This document shows positions 16,331 to 24,330 of a stretch of 64,000 nt of DNA, one piece after another. The notes under the pieces were generated by a model. That model worked only from the letters and a program-made list of their open reading frames with translations, was not told where the DNA came from and made no database searches. The DNA comes from Nocardioides seonyuensis (GTDB lineage Bacteria > Actinomycetota > Actinomycetes > Propionibacteriales > Nocardioidaceae), in assembly GCF_004683965.1 (NCBI RefSeq), contig NZ_CP038436.1:2480001-2544000 (forward strand), given 5' to 3'. Numbering within the stretch: the stretch's first letter is position 1; each line of letters begins with the position of its first letter. Position numbers and translations under genes: made by a program.

Positions 16331-16951
16331 TCAGGTGCCGCGCTGTCCCCGCCGACTGGGGATCGCGGTGACGCCCTCGGGGACGGGCGGGAGGCCGACT
16401 GCGGTGCACAGCAGCTCGCTCCAGGCCTCGACGTGCGCGGTCATGTCGACGTTGCCCTCGTCGTCGGCGCCGGGGGTCCACGACGCGCGGACCTCGACCT
16501 GGCCGGTGGGCGGCTCCTCGGCCATGCCGCCGAAGTTCTCGGTGGTCACGCAGGTCACGGTGCCCGACGCTGCGGCGTAGTCGGCACCGTGGGCCTCGAG
16601 GGCGTCGGTGAGCCACGACCAGCCGACCGCGGCGAGCATCGGGTCGGCGCCGAGCTCGGGATCGATGTCGGCACGGGCGTAGACGACGCAGCGGAAGGTG
16701 CCGCCCCAGGCGTCGTTGCCGGCCGGGTCGTGCAACAGGATCAGCCGGCCGGTGCCGAGGTCCTCGTCGTCGACGGTGACGTCGGCGCTCAGCGCGGAGG
16801 CCCACGGGGCGATGCGCTGGGGAGCAGGCATGTCCTCGCAGTGCACCTCCGGTCGCACCGGCGCAGCGCGCATCGTCTCGACAGCCGCGCGGAACTCCGC
16901 GGGGCCGGCGCCCGCGGCAGCGCCGGGACGGGTCTCGTGACGGGCCACCAT
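16331..16951 (-). CDS. DUF3000 domain protein
   Basis: A 206-residue actinobacterial protein of the DUF3000 family, recognised from PAPQRIAPWASALSADV, the WGGTFRCVVYARADIDPE and AAVGWSWLTDAL segments, and its place directly upstream of RNase D and divergent from hemE. Function is unknown. It has no membrane segment or signal peptide. The ATG at 16951 is preferred because TACTGT lies 7 nt upstream and extending further would run into the divergent hemE promoter. It forms a two-gene operon with the RNase D gene (2-nt gap). Confidence 0.85.
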   Translation of the reverse strand: MVARHETRPGAAAGAGPAEFRAAVETMRAAPVRPEVHCEDMPAPQRIAPWASALSADVTVDDEDLGTGRLILLHDPAGNDAWGGTFRCVVYARADIDPELGADPMLAAVGWSWLTDALEAHGADYAAASGTVTCVTTENFGGMAEEPPTGQVEVRASWTPGADDEGNVDMTAHVEAWSELLCTAVGLPPVPEGVTAIPSRRGQRGT

Positions 16952-16958
16952 GCTGTCC

Positions 16959-16964
16959 ACAGTA
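16959..16964 (-). promoter_or_regulatory. -10 hexamer TACTGT
   Basis: TACTGT on the minus strand ends 7 nt before ATG 16951 of the DUF3000-RNase D operon. Confidence 0.4.
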
Positions 16965-17023
16965 GGCCAGCAGCAATGCTCACCGATGTGCCGCCACGCC
17001 GCCTGACCTGCGAAGATTCGTCG

Positions 17024-18076
17024 GTGACCAGTTCCGTCGCCGCACCGCACCCAGGCCTGTCCGACAGCCCCTTCCTGCGCGCCGCGCGCGGCGAGGAGCC
17101 CAGCCGGACGCCGGTCTGGTTCATGCGCCAGGCCGGGCGCTCGCTCCCCGAGTACCTCCGGGTGCGCGAGGGCGTCGGCATGCTGGAGTCCTGCATGGAC
17201 CCCGCCCTGACGACGGAGATCACCCTCCAGCCCGTGCGTCGCTACGGCGTCGACGCGGCCATCTTCTTCTCCGACATCGTGCTGCCGCTCAAGGCGGTGG
17301 GCGTCGACCTCGACATCGTGGCCGGCGTCGGTCCCGTGGTGGCCTCGCCGGTGCGGACGATGGCCGACGTCGAGGCCATCCCCGACCTCACTCCCGACCA
17401 CGTGCCGTTCATCACCGAGGCGGTCAGGTCCCTGGTCTCCGAGCTCGGGGCGACGCCGCTCATCGGCTTCGCCGGCGCGCCGTTCACCGTGGCGTCCTAC
17501 CTCGTCGAGGGCGGTCCCTCCAAGGAGCACGCCAAGACCAAGGCCATGATGTTCGGGGCCCCTGACGTCTGGGACGCGCTGATGCACAAGATCGGCGGCA
17601 TCGCCGCCGCCTACCTCTCCGTCCAGGTGGCCGCCGGCGCCTCGGCGGTCCAGCTGTTCGACTCGTGGGCCGGCGCCCTGACGCCCGAGGACTACCGCGC
17701 CTCGGTGATGCCCCACTCCGCCCGTGTCCTCGCGGCGGCAGGCGAGCTCGGGGTGCCGCGCATCCACTTCGGCGTCGGGACGTCCAACCTGCTCGGCCTG
17801 ATGGGCGAGGCCGGTGCCGACGTCGTCGGCGTCGACTGGCGCACCCCGCTGGAGGCGGCGATCCCCCTCGTAGGTGACCGCGCCGTCCAGGGCAACCTCG
17901 ACCCGACGCTCGTCTTCGCGCCCACCGAGGTGATGCTGTCGCGCGCCGAGGCGATCCTCGAGGCCGGTCGCTCCGCCCGAGGGCACATCTTCAACCTGGG
18001 CCACGGCGTCATCCCCTCCACCGACCCCGACCAGCTCGCGCGGCTGACCGAGTTCGTCCAGGGCTGGCAGCGGTAG
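17024..18076 (+). CDS. hemE: uroporphyrinogen decarboxylase
   Basis: A 350-residue UroD that converts uroporphyrinogen III to coproporphyrinogen III in the cytoplasm. Family motifs are complete: PVWFMRQAGRSLPEYLR near residue 30 with the substrate-binding Arg, FFSDIVLPLKA, GFAGAPFTVASYLVEGG, VQLFDSWAG, GVDWRTPL, QGNLDP and NLGHGVIPSTDPD near the end. GTG 17024 is chosen; the open frame extends far upstream only because of GC-rich codon bias. With hemY and hemQ 2-3 kb away it makes part of the coproporphyrin-dependent haem pathway. The gene is divergent from DUF3000-RNase D. Confidence 0.96.
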   Translation: MTSSVAAPHPGLSDSPFLRAARGEEPSRTPVWFMRQAGRSLPEYLRVREGVGMLESCMDPALTTEITLQPVRRYGVDAAIFFSDIVLPLKAVGVDLDIVAGVGPVVASPVRTMADVEAIPDLTPDHVPFITEAVRSLVSELGATPLIGFAGAPFTVASYLVEGGPSKEHAKTKAMMFGAPDVWDALMHKIGGIAAAYLSVQVAAGASAVQLFDSWAGALTPEDYRASVMPHSARVLAAAGELGVPRIHFGVGTSNLLGLMGEAGADVVGVDWRTPLEAAIPLVGDRAVQGNLDPTLVFAPTEVMLSRAEAILEAGRSARGHIFNLGHGVIPSTDPDQLARLTEFVQGWQR

Positions 18077-18086
18077 GTCCCGGAGG

Positions 18087-18899
18087 TCAGGACTTCTTGG
18101 CCGCTGACTTCTTGGCGGGAGCCTTCTTGGCCGGGGCCTTCCTCGTGGAGCCCTGCTGGCCCTTGAGCCGCACCTTGCGCGTGAAGCCGTCGACCTCGGT
18201 CTCGAGGTAGGGCTGGGCGTCGACCAGCGAGCTGAGCTTGGCGTGGCCGAAGGTGCGTGGGTCGAAGCCGGCCTGGGTGCGGCTCAGGTGGCTGCCCACG
18301 TCGCCGAGGCCCGCCCAGCCGTCGTCGTCGGCGGTGGCGTTGACGGCCTTGCTCAACGCGCTCTGCAGGTTGATGGTCGGCACCTCGACCTCCGCCTCCG
18401 CATCGGTCCCGGCCTCCGGGTCCGTCTCGGCGTCCCCGTCGGACTCGGGGTCGGCCTCGCCGAGCACCTCCAGGGGGATGAACTTGTCGCAGGCGTTCTG
18501 GAGGGAGACCGGCGTCCGCTTGCGGCCCAGCCCGTAGACCACCTTTCCGGACTCGCGCAGCCGCAGCGCCAGGCTGGTGAAGTCGGAGTCGCTGGTGACG
18601 AGGGCGAACGCCTCGACGTTGCCGGCGTAGAGCAGGTCCATCGCATCGATGATCAGGGCAGAGTCGGTGGAGTTCTTGCCGGAGGTGAATGCGTTCTGGT
18701 GCATGCCGCGGATGGCCCGGAGGTTGAGCTCGCGGGTCCAGCCGCTCAGCCGCGGCGAGGTCCAGTCACCGTAGGCCCGCTTGATGGTCGGCGTGCCGTA
18801 CTTGGCGAGCTCGTCGAGCAATGCCTCGGCGTACTTCGGCGAGGTGTTGTCGGCGTCGATCAGGACGGCGATGCGGACGTTGCTGGTGTCTGGCTCCAC
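18087..18899 (-). CDS. NYN-domain (LabA/PIN-like) protein with OST-HTH region
   Basis: A 270-residue protein. Residues 1-150 form a NYN domain, a PIN-like nuclease fold: VLIDADNTSPKY with the first Asp pair, STDSALIIDAMDLL, and LVTSDSDFTSLALRLRE with the third acidic cluster. An acidic linker (about 150-180) leads to a C-terminal OST-HTH/LOTUS-like region (about 180-250: GWAGLGDVGSHLSRTQ, FDPRTFGHAKLSSLV), a putative RNA-binding module. The tail is a Lys/Ala/Pro-rich repeat (KAPAKKAPAKKSAAKKS). All this suggests RNA cleavage or surveillance, by inference. The start at GTG 18899 is supported by TAGAGT 6 nt upstream. Confidence 0.85.
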   Translation of the reverse strand: MEPDTSNVRIAVLIDADNTSPKYAEALLDELAKYGTPTIKRAYGDWTSPRLSGWTRELNLRAIRGMHQNAFTSGKNSTDSALIIDAMDLLYAGNVEAFALVTSDSDFTSLALRLRESGKVVYGLGRKRTPVSLQNACDKFIPLEVLGEADPESDGDAETDPEAGTDAEAEVEVPTINLQSALSKAVNATADDDGWAGLGDVGSHLSRTQAGFDPRTFGHAKLSSLVDAQPYLETEVDGFTRKVRLKGQQGSTRKAPAKKAPAKKSAAKKS

Positions 18900-18905
18900 G
18901 TTGCG

Positions 18906-18911
18906 ACTCTA
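18906..18911 (-). promoter_or_regulatory. -10 hexamer TAGAGT built on the upstream stop codon
   Basis: On the minus strand TAGAGT begins with the TAG stop of the DUF4349 gene and ends 6 nt before GTG 18899. Confidence 0.5.
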
Positions 18912-19865
18912 GGGCTCGCCGACGGCGACGGTACGGCGGCGCGCACGCGAGCGTCGTACGACGAGCCACGCCGGCACTCCGACCAGCAATCCCACTGCGA
19001 GGAACGGAAGCAGCGCCCCGACGACCGTGGCGAGGGTGGTGGCCGTGGCCGACAGCGCCTTCCAGCCGCCGGCCAGACCGGCCAGGAAGCCGTCGTCCTC
19101 CTTCTCCGCCGCTTTGGCCTCCTCCGGAGCCCGGGTGATGTCGACGGTGATCGTGGCCAGCGACGTCTGGTCCGAGAGCCAGGCCTGCTGGGACCTCAGC
19201 GAGTCGAGCTCGGCCTGGCGCTGGGTGAGCTGCGACTCGATCCAGATGATCTCCTTGAGCGAGTCGGCGCGTGCGAGCAGTGCCTCGACCCGGGTGAGGC
19301 TGGCCTGCTGGGCGCGCACGCGCACGTCGTTGTCGATCACCTCGGTGGTGACGTCCTCCGAGCCGCGGTCGGAGGTCCGGAAGGTGGCGACCCCCTCGAG
19401 GGCTGTCATGGTCGCCCCGAAGGACTCGGCCGGGACCCGGACGACCAGGCGTGTGTAGGACAGCTCGCCGTCCTCGTCGGTCTCGGTCTGTTCCTCGCTG
19501 ATGGCGCCGTCGCGGGCGTCGACCACGCGTTGCACGTCCTGGCGCGCGGTCCCCACGTCGTCGGCGGTGAGGCTGACGGTGCCCTTCGAGATGACCGCGC
19601 GAGCGCGCGGCTCCGGTGCTGAGCCGCCCGAGGCCCTCCCGGACGTCGAGGCGGTGTCTCGTAGCGACCCGTCGGCCTCGGCCGGGCTGCGGCCCGCCTC
19701 CCTCTCGGACACTGGGACGTCGGCGTCGACGCCCGCCGAGTCGTGGCTCGGCTCAGCGGCGTCCCCGCCGCCGGACCCGGAGCAGGCGGCCAGGGCGACC
19801 GTCATGGAGATCGAGGCGAGGGCCAGGCCGGTCAGTCGGCGGGCCCCGTGTCGAGAGGTCTTCAT
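18909..19865 (-). CDS. DUF4349 membrane-anchored lipoprotein
   Basis: A 318-residue protein. The signal peptide (ISMTVALAAC) has a lipobox with Cys near residue 28. A low-complexity Ser/Asp/Glu region follows, then a DUF4349 domain (about 90-250: GTVSLTADDVGTARQDVQRVVDARDG, RLVVRVPAESF). A coiled-coil stretch (RADSLKEIIWIESQLTQRQAELDSL) leads to one transmembrane helix near the C-terminus (ALLPFLAVGLLVGVPAWLVV) and an Arg-rich tail. The layout fits an envelope protein anchored at both ends. Function is unknown. The gene is divergent from hemY. Confidence 0.82.
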   Translation of the reverse strand: MKTSRHGARRLTGLALASISMTVALAACSGSGGGDAAEPSHDSAGVDADVPVSEREAGRSPAEADGSLRDTASTSGRASGGSAPEPRARAVISKGTVSLTADDVGTARQDVQRVVDARDGAISEEQTETDEDGELSYTRLVVRVPAESFGATMTALEGVATFRTSDRGSEDVTTEVIDNDVRVRAQQASLTRVEALLARADSLKEIIWIESQLTQRQAELDSLRSQQAWLSDQTSLATITVDITRAPEEAKAAEKEDDGFLAGLAGGWKALSATATTLATVVGALLPFLAVGLLVGVPAWLVVRRSRARRRTVAVGEP

Positions 19866-19923
19866 GTGGCTGCGACGGGAGCGGCCCGCGGCGCGTTCCC
19901 GTCGATGCCGGATCGTGACATGA

Positions 19924-19929
19924 CAGGGT
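19924..19929 (+). promoter_or_regulatory. -10-like hexamer CAGGGT, leaderless geometry
   Basis: CAGGGT ends 6 nt before GTG 19936 of hemY. Confidence 0.4.
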
Positions 19930-19935
19930 GGCGAC

Positions 19936-21270
19936 GTGCATGACGTAGTGGTCGTGGGTGGCGGCGTCGCAGGCCTCGTGGCTGCGCGCGACCTCGCGCA
20001 AGCCGGACGGGACGTGCTGCTGCTCGAGGGCTCCGGCCGGCTGGGCGGCAAGCTGTGCACCGACACCGTCGCCGGGCTGCCCGTCGACGTGGGCGCGGAG
20101 GCGATGCTCGCCCGCCGCCCCGAGGGCGTCGGCCTGGCCGGCGAGCTCGGCGTCGCGGTGGTCCACCCGACGCCGGCCACGTCGCGCATCTGGTCCTACG
20201 GTGCGCTGCGGCAGCTGCCGCGCTCGCTGATGGGGGTGCCTCTCGACGTCGACGAGCTCGTCCGCGCCCAGGTCCTCTCCGAGGCCGGCGTGGCCCGGGC
20301 CCGCCACGAGGTCGTCACGGAGGTGCCCGACGACATCAGCGTCGGCGACCTGCTCGCCGCGCGGCTCGGTGACGAGCTGGTCGACCGGCTCGTCGAGCCG
20401 CTGCTCGGTGGTGTCTACGCCGGGCACGCCCACGACATCTCGACCGCGGCTGCCGTCCCCCAGCTCCTCGCCATGGCGCGGCGGGGGTCGCTGCTCGAGC
20501 AGGCCGCCGCCATCCCTCGCTCCGAGGCGCCCGTCTTCGCGTCGTTCCCGGGAGGCATGGGCCGCCTGCCCGGCATCCTGGCCGACGGGGGTGGCTTCGA
20601 CGTCGACGACTGCCACATGGTGAGAGAGCTCCGCAGCACGCTGCCCGGCTGGCACCTCAGCGGCGGCATCGAGGCAGCAGCGGTCGTGCTCGCGACGCCT
20701 GCCGCCACGACCGCTCGCCTGCTCGAGGACGTCGCCCCCGAAGCCTCCTCCGAGCTGGCCGCCATCGACTCCTCCAGCGTGGCCGTGGTGAGCCTGGCCT
20801 TCCGCGCCGCCGACGTCCCTGACCACCTCTTCGACGTCTCGGGCTTCCTGGTGCCGCCGGTGGAGAGCAGCGGTGACGCGGCACGCGCGATCAAGGCCGC
20901 CACGTTCTCCTTCGCCAAGTGGGCCTGGGTGCGTGAGCTCGATCCCGACGTCGTCGTGCTGCGAACCTCCCTGGGCCGCCACGGCCACGCGGTCGAGCTG
21001 CAGGTTCCCGACGACGGCCTGGTGCTGGCCTCGCTCGCGGACCTCGCCCGGATGGCGGGCATCACCGCCGCGCCCGTGGACAGCCACGTGCAGCGCTGGG
21101 GTGGCGGGCTGCCGCAGTACCCCGTCGGCCACCTCGACCGCGTCGCCCGGATCCGGGCGGCGCTGCCCGACGGGCTCGTGGTGTGCGGGGCGTCGTACGA
21201 CGGTGTCGGCATCCCGGCGGTGATCGCATCGGCCCGGCAGGCTGTGGCCTCGCTCACGCAGGCACAATGA
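19936..21270 (+). CDS. hemY: coproporphyrinogen III oxidase (HemY/CgoX type)
   Basis: A 444-residue FAD-dependent oxidase of the HemY family. An N-terminal Rossmann fold ([20 protein letters not shown], with GGGVAG at 8-13) is followed by the [11 protein letters not shown] segment, and [15 protein letters not shown] and the C-terminal [14 protein letters not shown] are typical of the family. In monoderm bacteria that also have HemQ this enzyme oxidises coproporphyrinogen III to coproporphyrin III; here hemQ follows after 4 nt, so that activity is inferred over protoporphyrinogen oxidation. It is somewhat shorter than usual (about 450-470). The GTG start is supported by CAGGGT 6 nt upstream. 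Confidence 0.92.
   Translation: MHDVVVVGGGVAGLVAARDLAQAGRDVLLLEGSGRLGGKLCTDTVAGLPVDVGAEAMLARRPEGVGLAGELGVAVVHPTPATSRIWSYGALRQLPRSLMGVPLDVDELVRAQVLSEAGVARARHEVVTEVPDDISVGDLLAARLGDELVDRLVEPLLGGVYAGHAHDISTAAAVPQLLAMARRGSLLEQAAAIPRSEAPVFASFPGGMGRLPGILADGGGFDVDDCHMVRELRSTLPGWHLSGGIEAAAVVLATPAATTARLLEDVAPEASSELAAIDSSSVAVVSLAFRAADVPDHLFDVSGFLVPPVESSGDAARAIKAATFSFAKWAWVRELDPDVVVLRTSLGRHGHAVELQVPDDGLVLASLADLARMAGITAAPVDSHVQRWGGGLPQYPVGHLDRVARIRAALPDGLVVCGASYDGVGIPAVIASARQAVASLTQAQ
21263..21268 (+). promoter_or_regulatory. -10-like hexamer CACAAT inside the hemY 3' end
   Basis: CACAAT ends 6 nt before ATG 21275, so hemQ could have its own leaderless transcript besides the hemY read-through. Confidence 0.35.
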
Positions 21271-21274
21271 ACCC

Positions 21275-22006
21275 ATGACCGAGGAGTCCCCCCAGCAGCA
21301 CCCTGGCCAGACCAACGCCAGCCGCACCCGCGAGCTCAACGACACCATCCGCTACACGATGTGGTCGGTCTTCAAGCTCCGCGACGTCCTCGGCCCTGAC
21401 GCCGACCGCGCGGCCGAGGCGGCTGACGTCGACGCGCTGTTCGAGAGCCTGGCCGAGGAGGACGTCACGGTGCGGGGCCTCTACGACGTCTCGGGCCTGC
21501 GCGCCGACGCCGACCTGATGGTCTGGTGGCACGCCGAGGACTCCGAGCAGCTCCAGCTGGCCTACAACGCCTTCCGGCGCACGTCGTTCGGGCAGCGGCT
21601 CGAGCCGGTGTGGTCCCAGATGGCGCTGCACCGCCCCGCCGAGTTCAACAAGTCGCACATCCCGGCCTTCCTCGCCGACGAGGAGCCCCGCGCCCACATC
21701 TGTGTCTACCCGTTCGTGCGCTCCTACGAGTGGTACCTCCTCGAGGACGAGGAGCGCCGCCGGATGCTGGCCCAGCACGGGCAGCAGGCGCGTGGCTACG
21801 CCGACGTGCGAGCCAACACCGTGGCGTCCTTCGCGCTCGGCGACTACGAGTGGATGCTGGCCTTCGAGGCCGACGAGCTCCACCGCATCGTCGACCTCAT
21901 GCGCGACCTGCGTGCCTCGGACGCGCGCCGGCACGTGCGCGAGGAGGTGCCGTTCTACACCGGTGCCCGCACCTCGCCGACCGACCTCCTCGGCCGCCTG
22001 CCCTGA
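21275..22006 (+). CDS. hemQ: coproheme decarboxylase (HemQ/ChdC)
   Basis: A 243-residue chlorite-dismutase-fold protein that decarboxylates coproheme to haem b with peroxide, the last step of the coproporphyrin-dependent pathway. The catalytic Tyr lies in [13 protein letters not shown] (Tyr145), and a His in MLAQHGQQ (about residue 168) fits the proximal haem ligand. [27 protein letters not shown] is the conserved C-terminal block. The first 20 residues are polar and probably disordered. It follows hemY by 4 nt. With hemE nearby this shows the monoderm-type haem route; coproporphyrin ferrochelatase is not in the window. Confidence 0.94.
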   Translation: MTEESPQQHPGQTNASRTRELNDTIRYTMWSVFKLRDVLGPDADRAAEAADVDALFESLAEEDVTVRGLYDVSGLRADADLMVWWHAEDSEQLQLAYNAFRRTSFGQRLEPVWSQMALHRPAEFNKSHIPAFLADEEPRAHICVYPFVRSYEWYLLEDEERRRMLAQHGQQARGYADVRANTVASFALGDYEWMLAFEADELHRIVDLMRDLRASDARRHVREEVPFYTGARTSPTDLLGRLP

Positions 22007-22055
22007 GCGGAGCATCGAGAGGGAACCGCCGAGCTGCCGCTAACGTCGGACCATC

Positions 22056-22898
22056 ATGAGGACGACGATCACCGCACTTGCCCTGGTCCTGAGCGGCTCT
22101 GCCCTGGCTGCCTGCTCCACCGAGGCGCAGATGCGCGCGGAGGACCCGGCCGCGCACAGCACCGGCGCGGCCTCCACCGAGCCTGCCGAGCCGGCCGAGG
22201 CCGACGCCGTACGCACCGCCGACCTGGCGACGGTGCTCGACGACGGCGACGGTGCCGAGCTGTGCCTGGGAGGGGTCGCGGAGTCGCTGCCCCCGCAGTG
22301 CTCCGGACTGCCGATGGCTGGCTGGGACTGGGCCGAGCACCCCGAGCACGAGGAGGCCGCAGGCGTGCGGTGGGGGAGCTTCGCGGTGACCGGGAGCTAC
22401 GACGGCGAGACGTTCACCGTGACCGAGGCGGTCCCGGCCGCGCTCTACGACCCGATGGCCCAGGAGCCGGAGGAGCCGCTCGGGACACCGTGCGAGGAGG
22501 TCGGCGACGCGATCGACGCGAGCCGGGCGACCCCGGAGGCGATGGACGCCACCCTGAACGCTGCGGCCGCGCTGCCCGACGTGGCCATGGTCTGGCTCGA
22601 CGAAGACCTCATCAACGTCGCCGTCACCGAGGACCCCGCCCGTGCCGAGGCGAAGCTGCGCGAGACGTGGGGCGGCCTGCTCTGCGTCTCCACCGCCGAG
22701 CACACCCAGCGCGAGCTCGAGGCGATCCAGCAGGAGCTCAACGAGCTGCCGGGGCTGCTGTCCTCGGGCTCGACCCGGCCCGACCACATCGGCGTCACCG
22801 TCGTCCACGACGACGGGTCGATCCAGGAGCAGGTCGACGAGGAGTACGGCGAGGGGCTCGTCGAGGTCAGCTCTGCTTTGGTGTCAGCCGAAGGCTGA
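22056..22898 (+). CDS. hypothetical lipoprotein
   Basis: A 280-residue secreted lipoprotein. The signal peptide MRTTITALALVLSGSALAAC has its lipobox Cys at residue 20, followed by an Ala/Glu/Pro-rich linker. The mature domain has no motif I recognise; it contains LCLGGVAESLPPQCSGLPMAGWDW, which resembles short actinobacterial lipoproteins of unknown function. Two or three Cys residues there could form disulfides outside the cell. The last 32 nt overlap the convergent msrB gene. Confidence 0.75.
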   Translation: MRTTITALALVLSGSALAACSTEAQMRAEDPAAHSTGAASTEPAEPAEADAVRTADLATVLDDGDGAELCLGGVAESLPPQCSGLPMAGWDWAEHPEHEEAAGVRWGSFAVTGSYDGETFTVTEAVPAALYDPMAQEPEEPLGTPCEEVGDAIDASRATPEAMDATLNAAAALPDVAMVWLDEDLINVAVTEDPARAEAKLRETWGGLLCVSTAEHTQRELEAIQQELNELPGLLSSGSTRPDHIGVTVVHDDGSIQEQVDEEYGEGLVEVSSALVSAEG

Positions 22899-23268
22899 GC
22901 GAGTTCATGCAGTAGCGGTCGCCGGTGGGGGTGCCGAAACCGTCGGGGAAGACGTGGCCCAGGTGCGAGCCGCACTTCGCGCAGCGCACCTCGACCCGCT
23001 TCATCCCTGCTGAGTTGTCCTCGACGTACTCCACCGTGTCGGTCACCGGCTGGTAGAAGCTGGGCCAGCCGCAGCCGGAGTGGAACTTCGTGTCGCTGGT
23101 GAACAGCTCGGAGCCGCAGGCGCGGCACTCGTAGGTGCCCTCGGTCTCGGTGTCGACGTACTCGTTCACGAACGGTCGCTCGGTCCCCGCCTCGCGGAGC
23201 ACGGCGTACTCCTCCGGGCTCAGCTCGGCGCGCCACTGCTCGTCGGTCTTCTCCACCTCGTAGGCCAT
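22867..23268 (-). CDS. msrB: peptide-methionine (R)-S-oxide reductase MsrB
   Basis: A 133-residue MsrB that reduces methionine-R-sulfoxide in proteins with thioredoxin. Zinc ligands are Cys48/Cys51 (CRAC) and Cys96/Cys99 (CAKC). The GCGWPSF block is at 65-71 and the catalytic Cys120 lies in DRYCMNS. Length is typical of stand-alone MsrB. The ATG at 23268 has TACCGT exactly 6 nt upstream, which settles the start; the frame stays open far upstream only by codon bias. The 3' end overlaps the lipoprotein gene by 32 nt. Confidence 0.95.
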   Translation of the reverse strand: MAYEVEKTDEQWRAELSPEEYAVLREAGTERPFVNEYVDTETEGTYECRACGSELFTSDTKFHSGCGWPSFYQPVTDTVEYVEDNSAGMKRVEVRCAKCGSHLGHVFPDGFGTPTGDRYCMNSLSLRLTPKQS

Positions 23269-23274
23269 GGCGCA

Positions 23275-23280
23275 ACGGTA
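23275..23280 (-). promoter_or_regulatory. -10 hexamer TACCGT, leaderless geometry
   Basis: TACCGT on the minus strand ends 6 nt before ATG 23268 of msrB. Confidence 0.5.
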
Positions 23281-23304
23281 ACCCGGCGGTGGGAGGGTGG
23301 TTGC

Positions 23305-24321
23305 ATGGAGACCACCCAGATCCGCCTGGCCGAACGACCGGTCGGCGAGCCCGACGACAGCACCTTCACCACCGCGACGGAGACCCTTCCCGAGCTGGAG
23401 GACGGTCAGGTCGCCCTCGCGATCCGCTACCTCTCGCTCGACCCCTACATGCGCGGCCGCCTGAGCACCGCAAGGTCGTACGCCACCCCGGTCGAGATCG
23501 GCGACGTGATGGTCGGCGGCACCGTCGGCGAGGTGGTGGAGTCGCGCTTCGAGGGCCTGGCCCCGGGTGACTTCGTGCTGTCGTACTCCGGCTGGCAGAC
23601 GGCAGCGGTCGTCGACGGGCGGCACGTGCGCAAGCTCGACCCGTCGGTCGCCCCGGTCACGACGGCCCTCGGCGTGCTCGGCATGCCCGGCTTCACCGCC
23701 TACGCCGGACTGCTCGAGATCGGGCGACCGAAGGAGGGCGAGACCGTCGTCGTCGCCGCGGCCACCGGCCCGGTCGGCAGCGCGGTGGGCCAGATCGCCC
23801 GGATCAAGGGTGCGCGTGCGGTGGGCATCGCGGGCGGGCCCGAGAAGGTCAGGGCCCTCACCGAGGAGTTCGGCTTCGACGCCGCCCTCGACCACCGGGC
23901 GCCTGACTTCAAGGAGCAGCTCAAGGCCGCCACCCCCGACGGCGTGGACGTCTACTTCGAGAACGTCGGCGGCAAGGTGTTCGACGCCGTACGCCGCCGG
24001 CTCAACACCTACGCCCGCATCCCGGTGTGCGGCCTGGTCGCCAACTACAACCTCACCTCCCAGCCCGAGGGCCCCGACCAGCTCCCGGGCTTCCTCGGCC
24101 AGGTGCTCACCCAGAGCCTGACGGTGCGCGGGTTCATCCAGGACGAGTTCACCCGCAGCCACGGCCGCGACTTCGTGCGCGACATGGGGGAGTGGGTCCG
24201 GAGCGGGCAGGTGCGCTACCGCGAGGACGTCGTCGACGGGCTGGAGAACGCGCCCGCCGCGTTCACAGGGATGCTGCGCGGCGAGAACTTCGGCAAGCTC
24301 GTGGTGCGGGTCTCCCACTAG
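23305..24321 (+). CDS. NADP-dependent oxidoreductase, zinc-independent MDR family
   Basis: A 338-residue medium-chain reductase of the leukotriene B4 dehydrogenase/curcumin reductase type. Visible family segments are LSLDPYMRGRL near residue 50, LGMPGFTAYAGLLEIG, the cofactor loop VVAAATGPVGSAVGQIARIKGARAVGIAGG, and DVYFENVGGKVFDAV. Zinc-binding Cys residues are absent, as expected. It would reduce an activated double bond with NADPH; the substrate is not predictable. The ATG at 23305 has a strong GGGAGG upstream (GGTGGGAGGG), so unlike many neighbours this gene has a conventional leader. It is followed after 9 nt by the LigD-type polymerase gene. Confidence 0.88.
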   Translation: METTQIRLAERPVGEPDDSTFTTATETLPELEDGQVALAIRYLSLDPYMRGRLSTARSYATPVEIGDVMVGGTVGEVVESRFEGLAPGDFVLSYSGWQTAAVVDGRHVRKLDPSVAPVTTALGVLGMPGFTAYAGLLEIGRPKEGETVVVAAATGPVGSAVGQIARIKGARAVGIAGGPEKVRALTEEFGFDAALDHRAPDFKEQLKAATPDGVDVYFENVGGKVFDAVRRRLNTYARIPVCGLVANYNLTSQPEGPDQLPGFLGQVLTQSLTVRGFIQDEFTRSHGRDFVRDMGEWVRSGQVRYREDVVDGLENAPAAFTGMLRGENFGKLVVRVSH

Positions 24322-24324
24322 GGT
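24319..24324 (+). promoter_or_regulatory. -10 hexamer TAGGGT built on the upstream stop codon
   Basis: TAGGGT starts with the TAG stop of the oxidoreductase gene and ends 6 nt before ATG 24331. Confidence 0.5.
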
Positions 24325-24330
24325 CGGCAC

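Noticed and set aside
14991..16976. RNase D and upstream sequence as one 661-residue protein
   Set aside because: The N-terminal extension is the shadow of DUF3000; RNase D starts at ATG 16328, 2 nt after the DUF3000 stop.
22867..24330. MsrB as a 487-residue fusion
   Set aside because: The extension is antisense to the MDR oxidoreductase; MsrB of normal length starts at 23268 behind a -10 hexamer.
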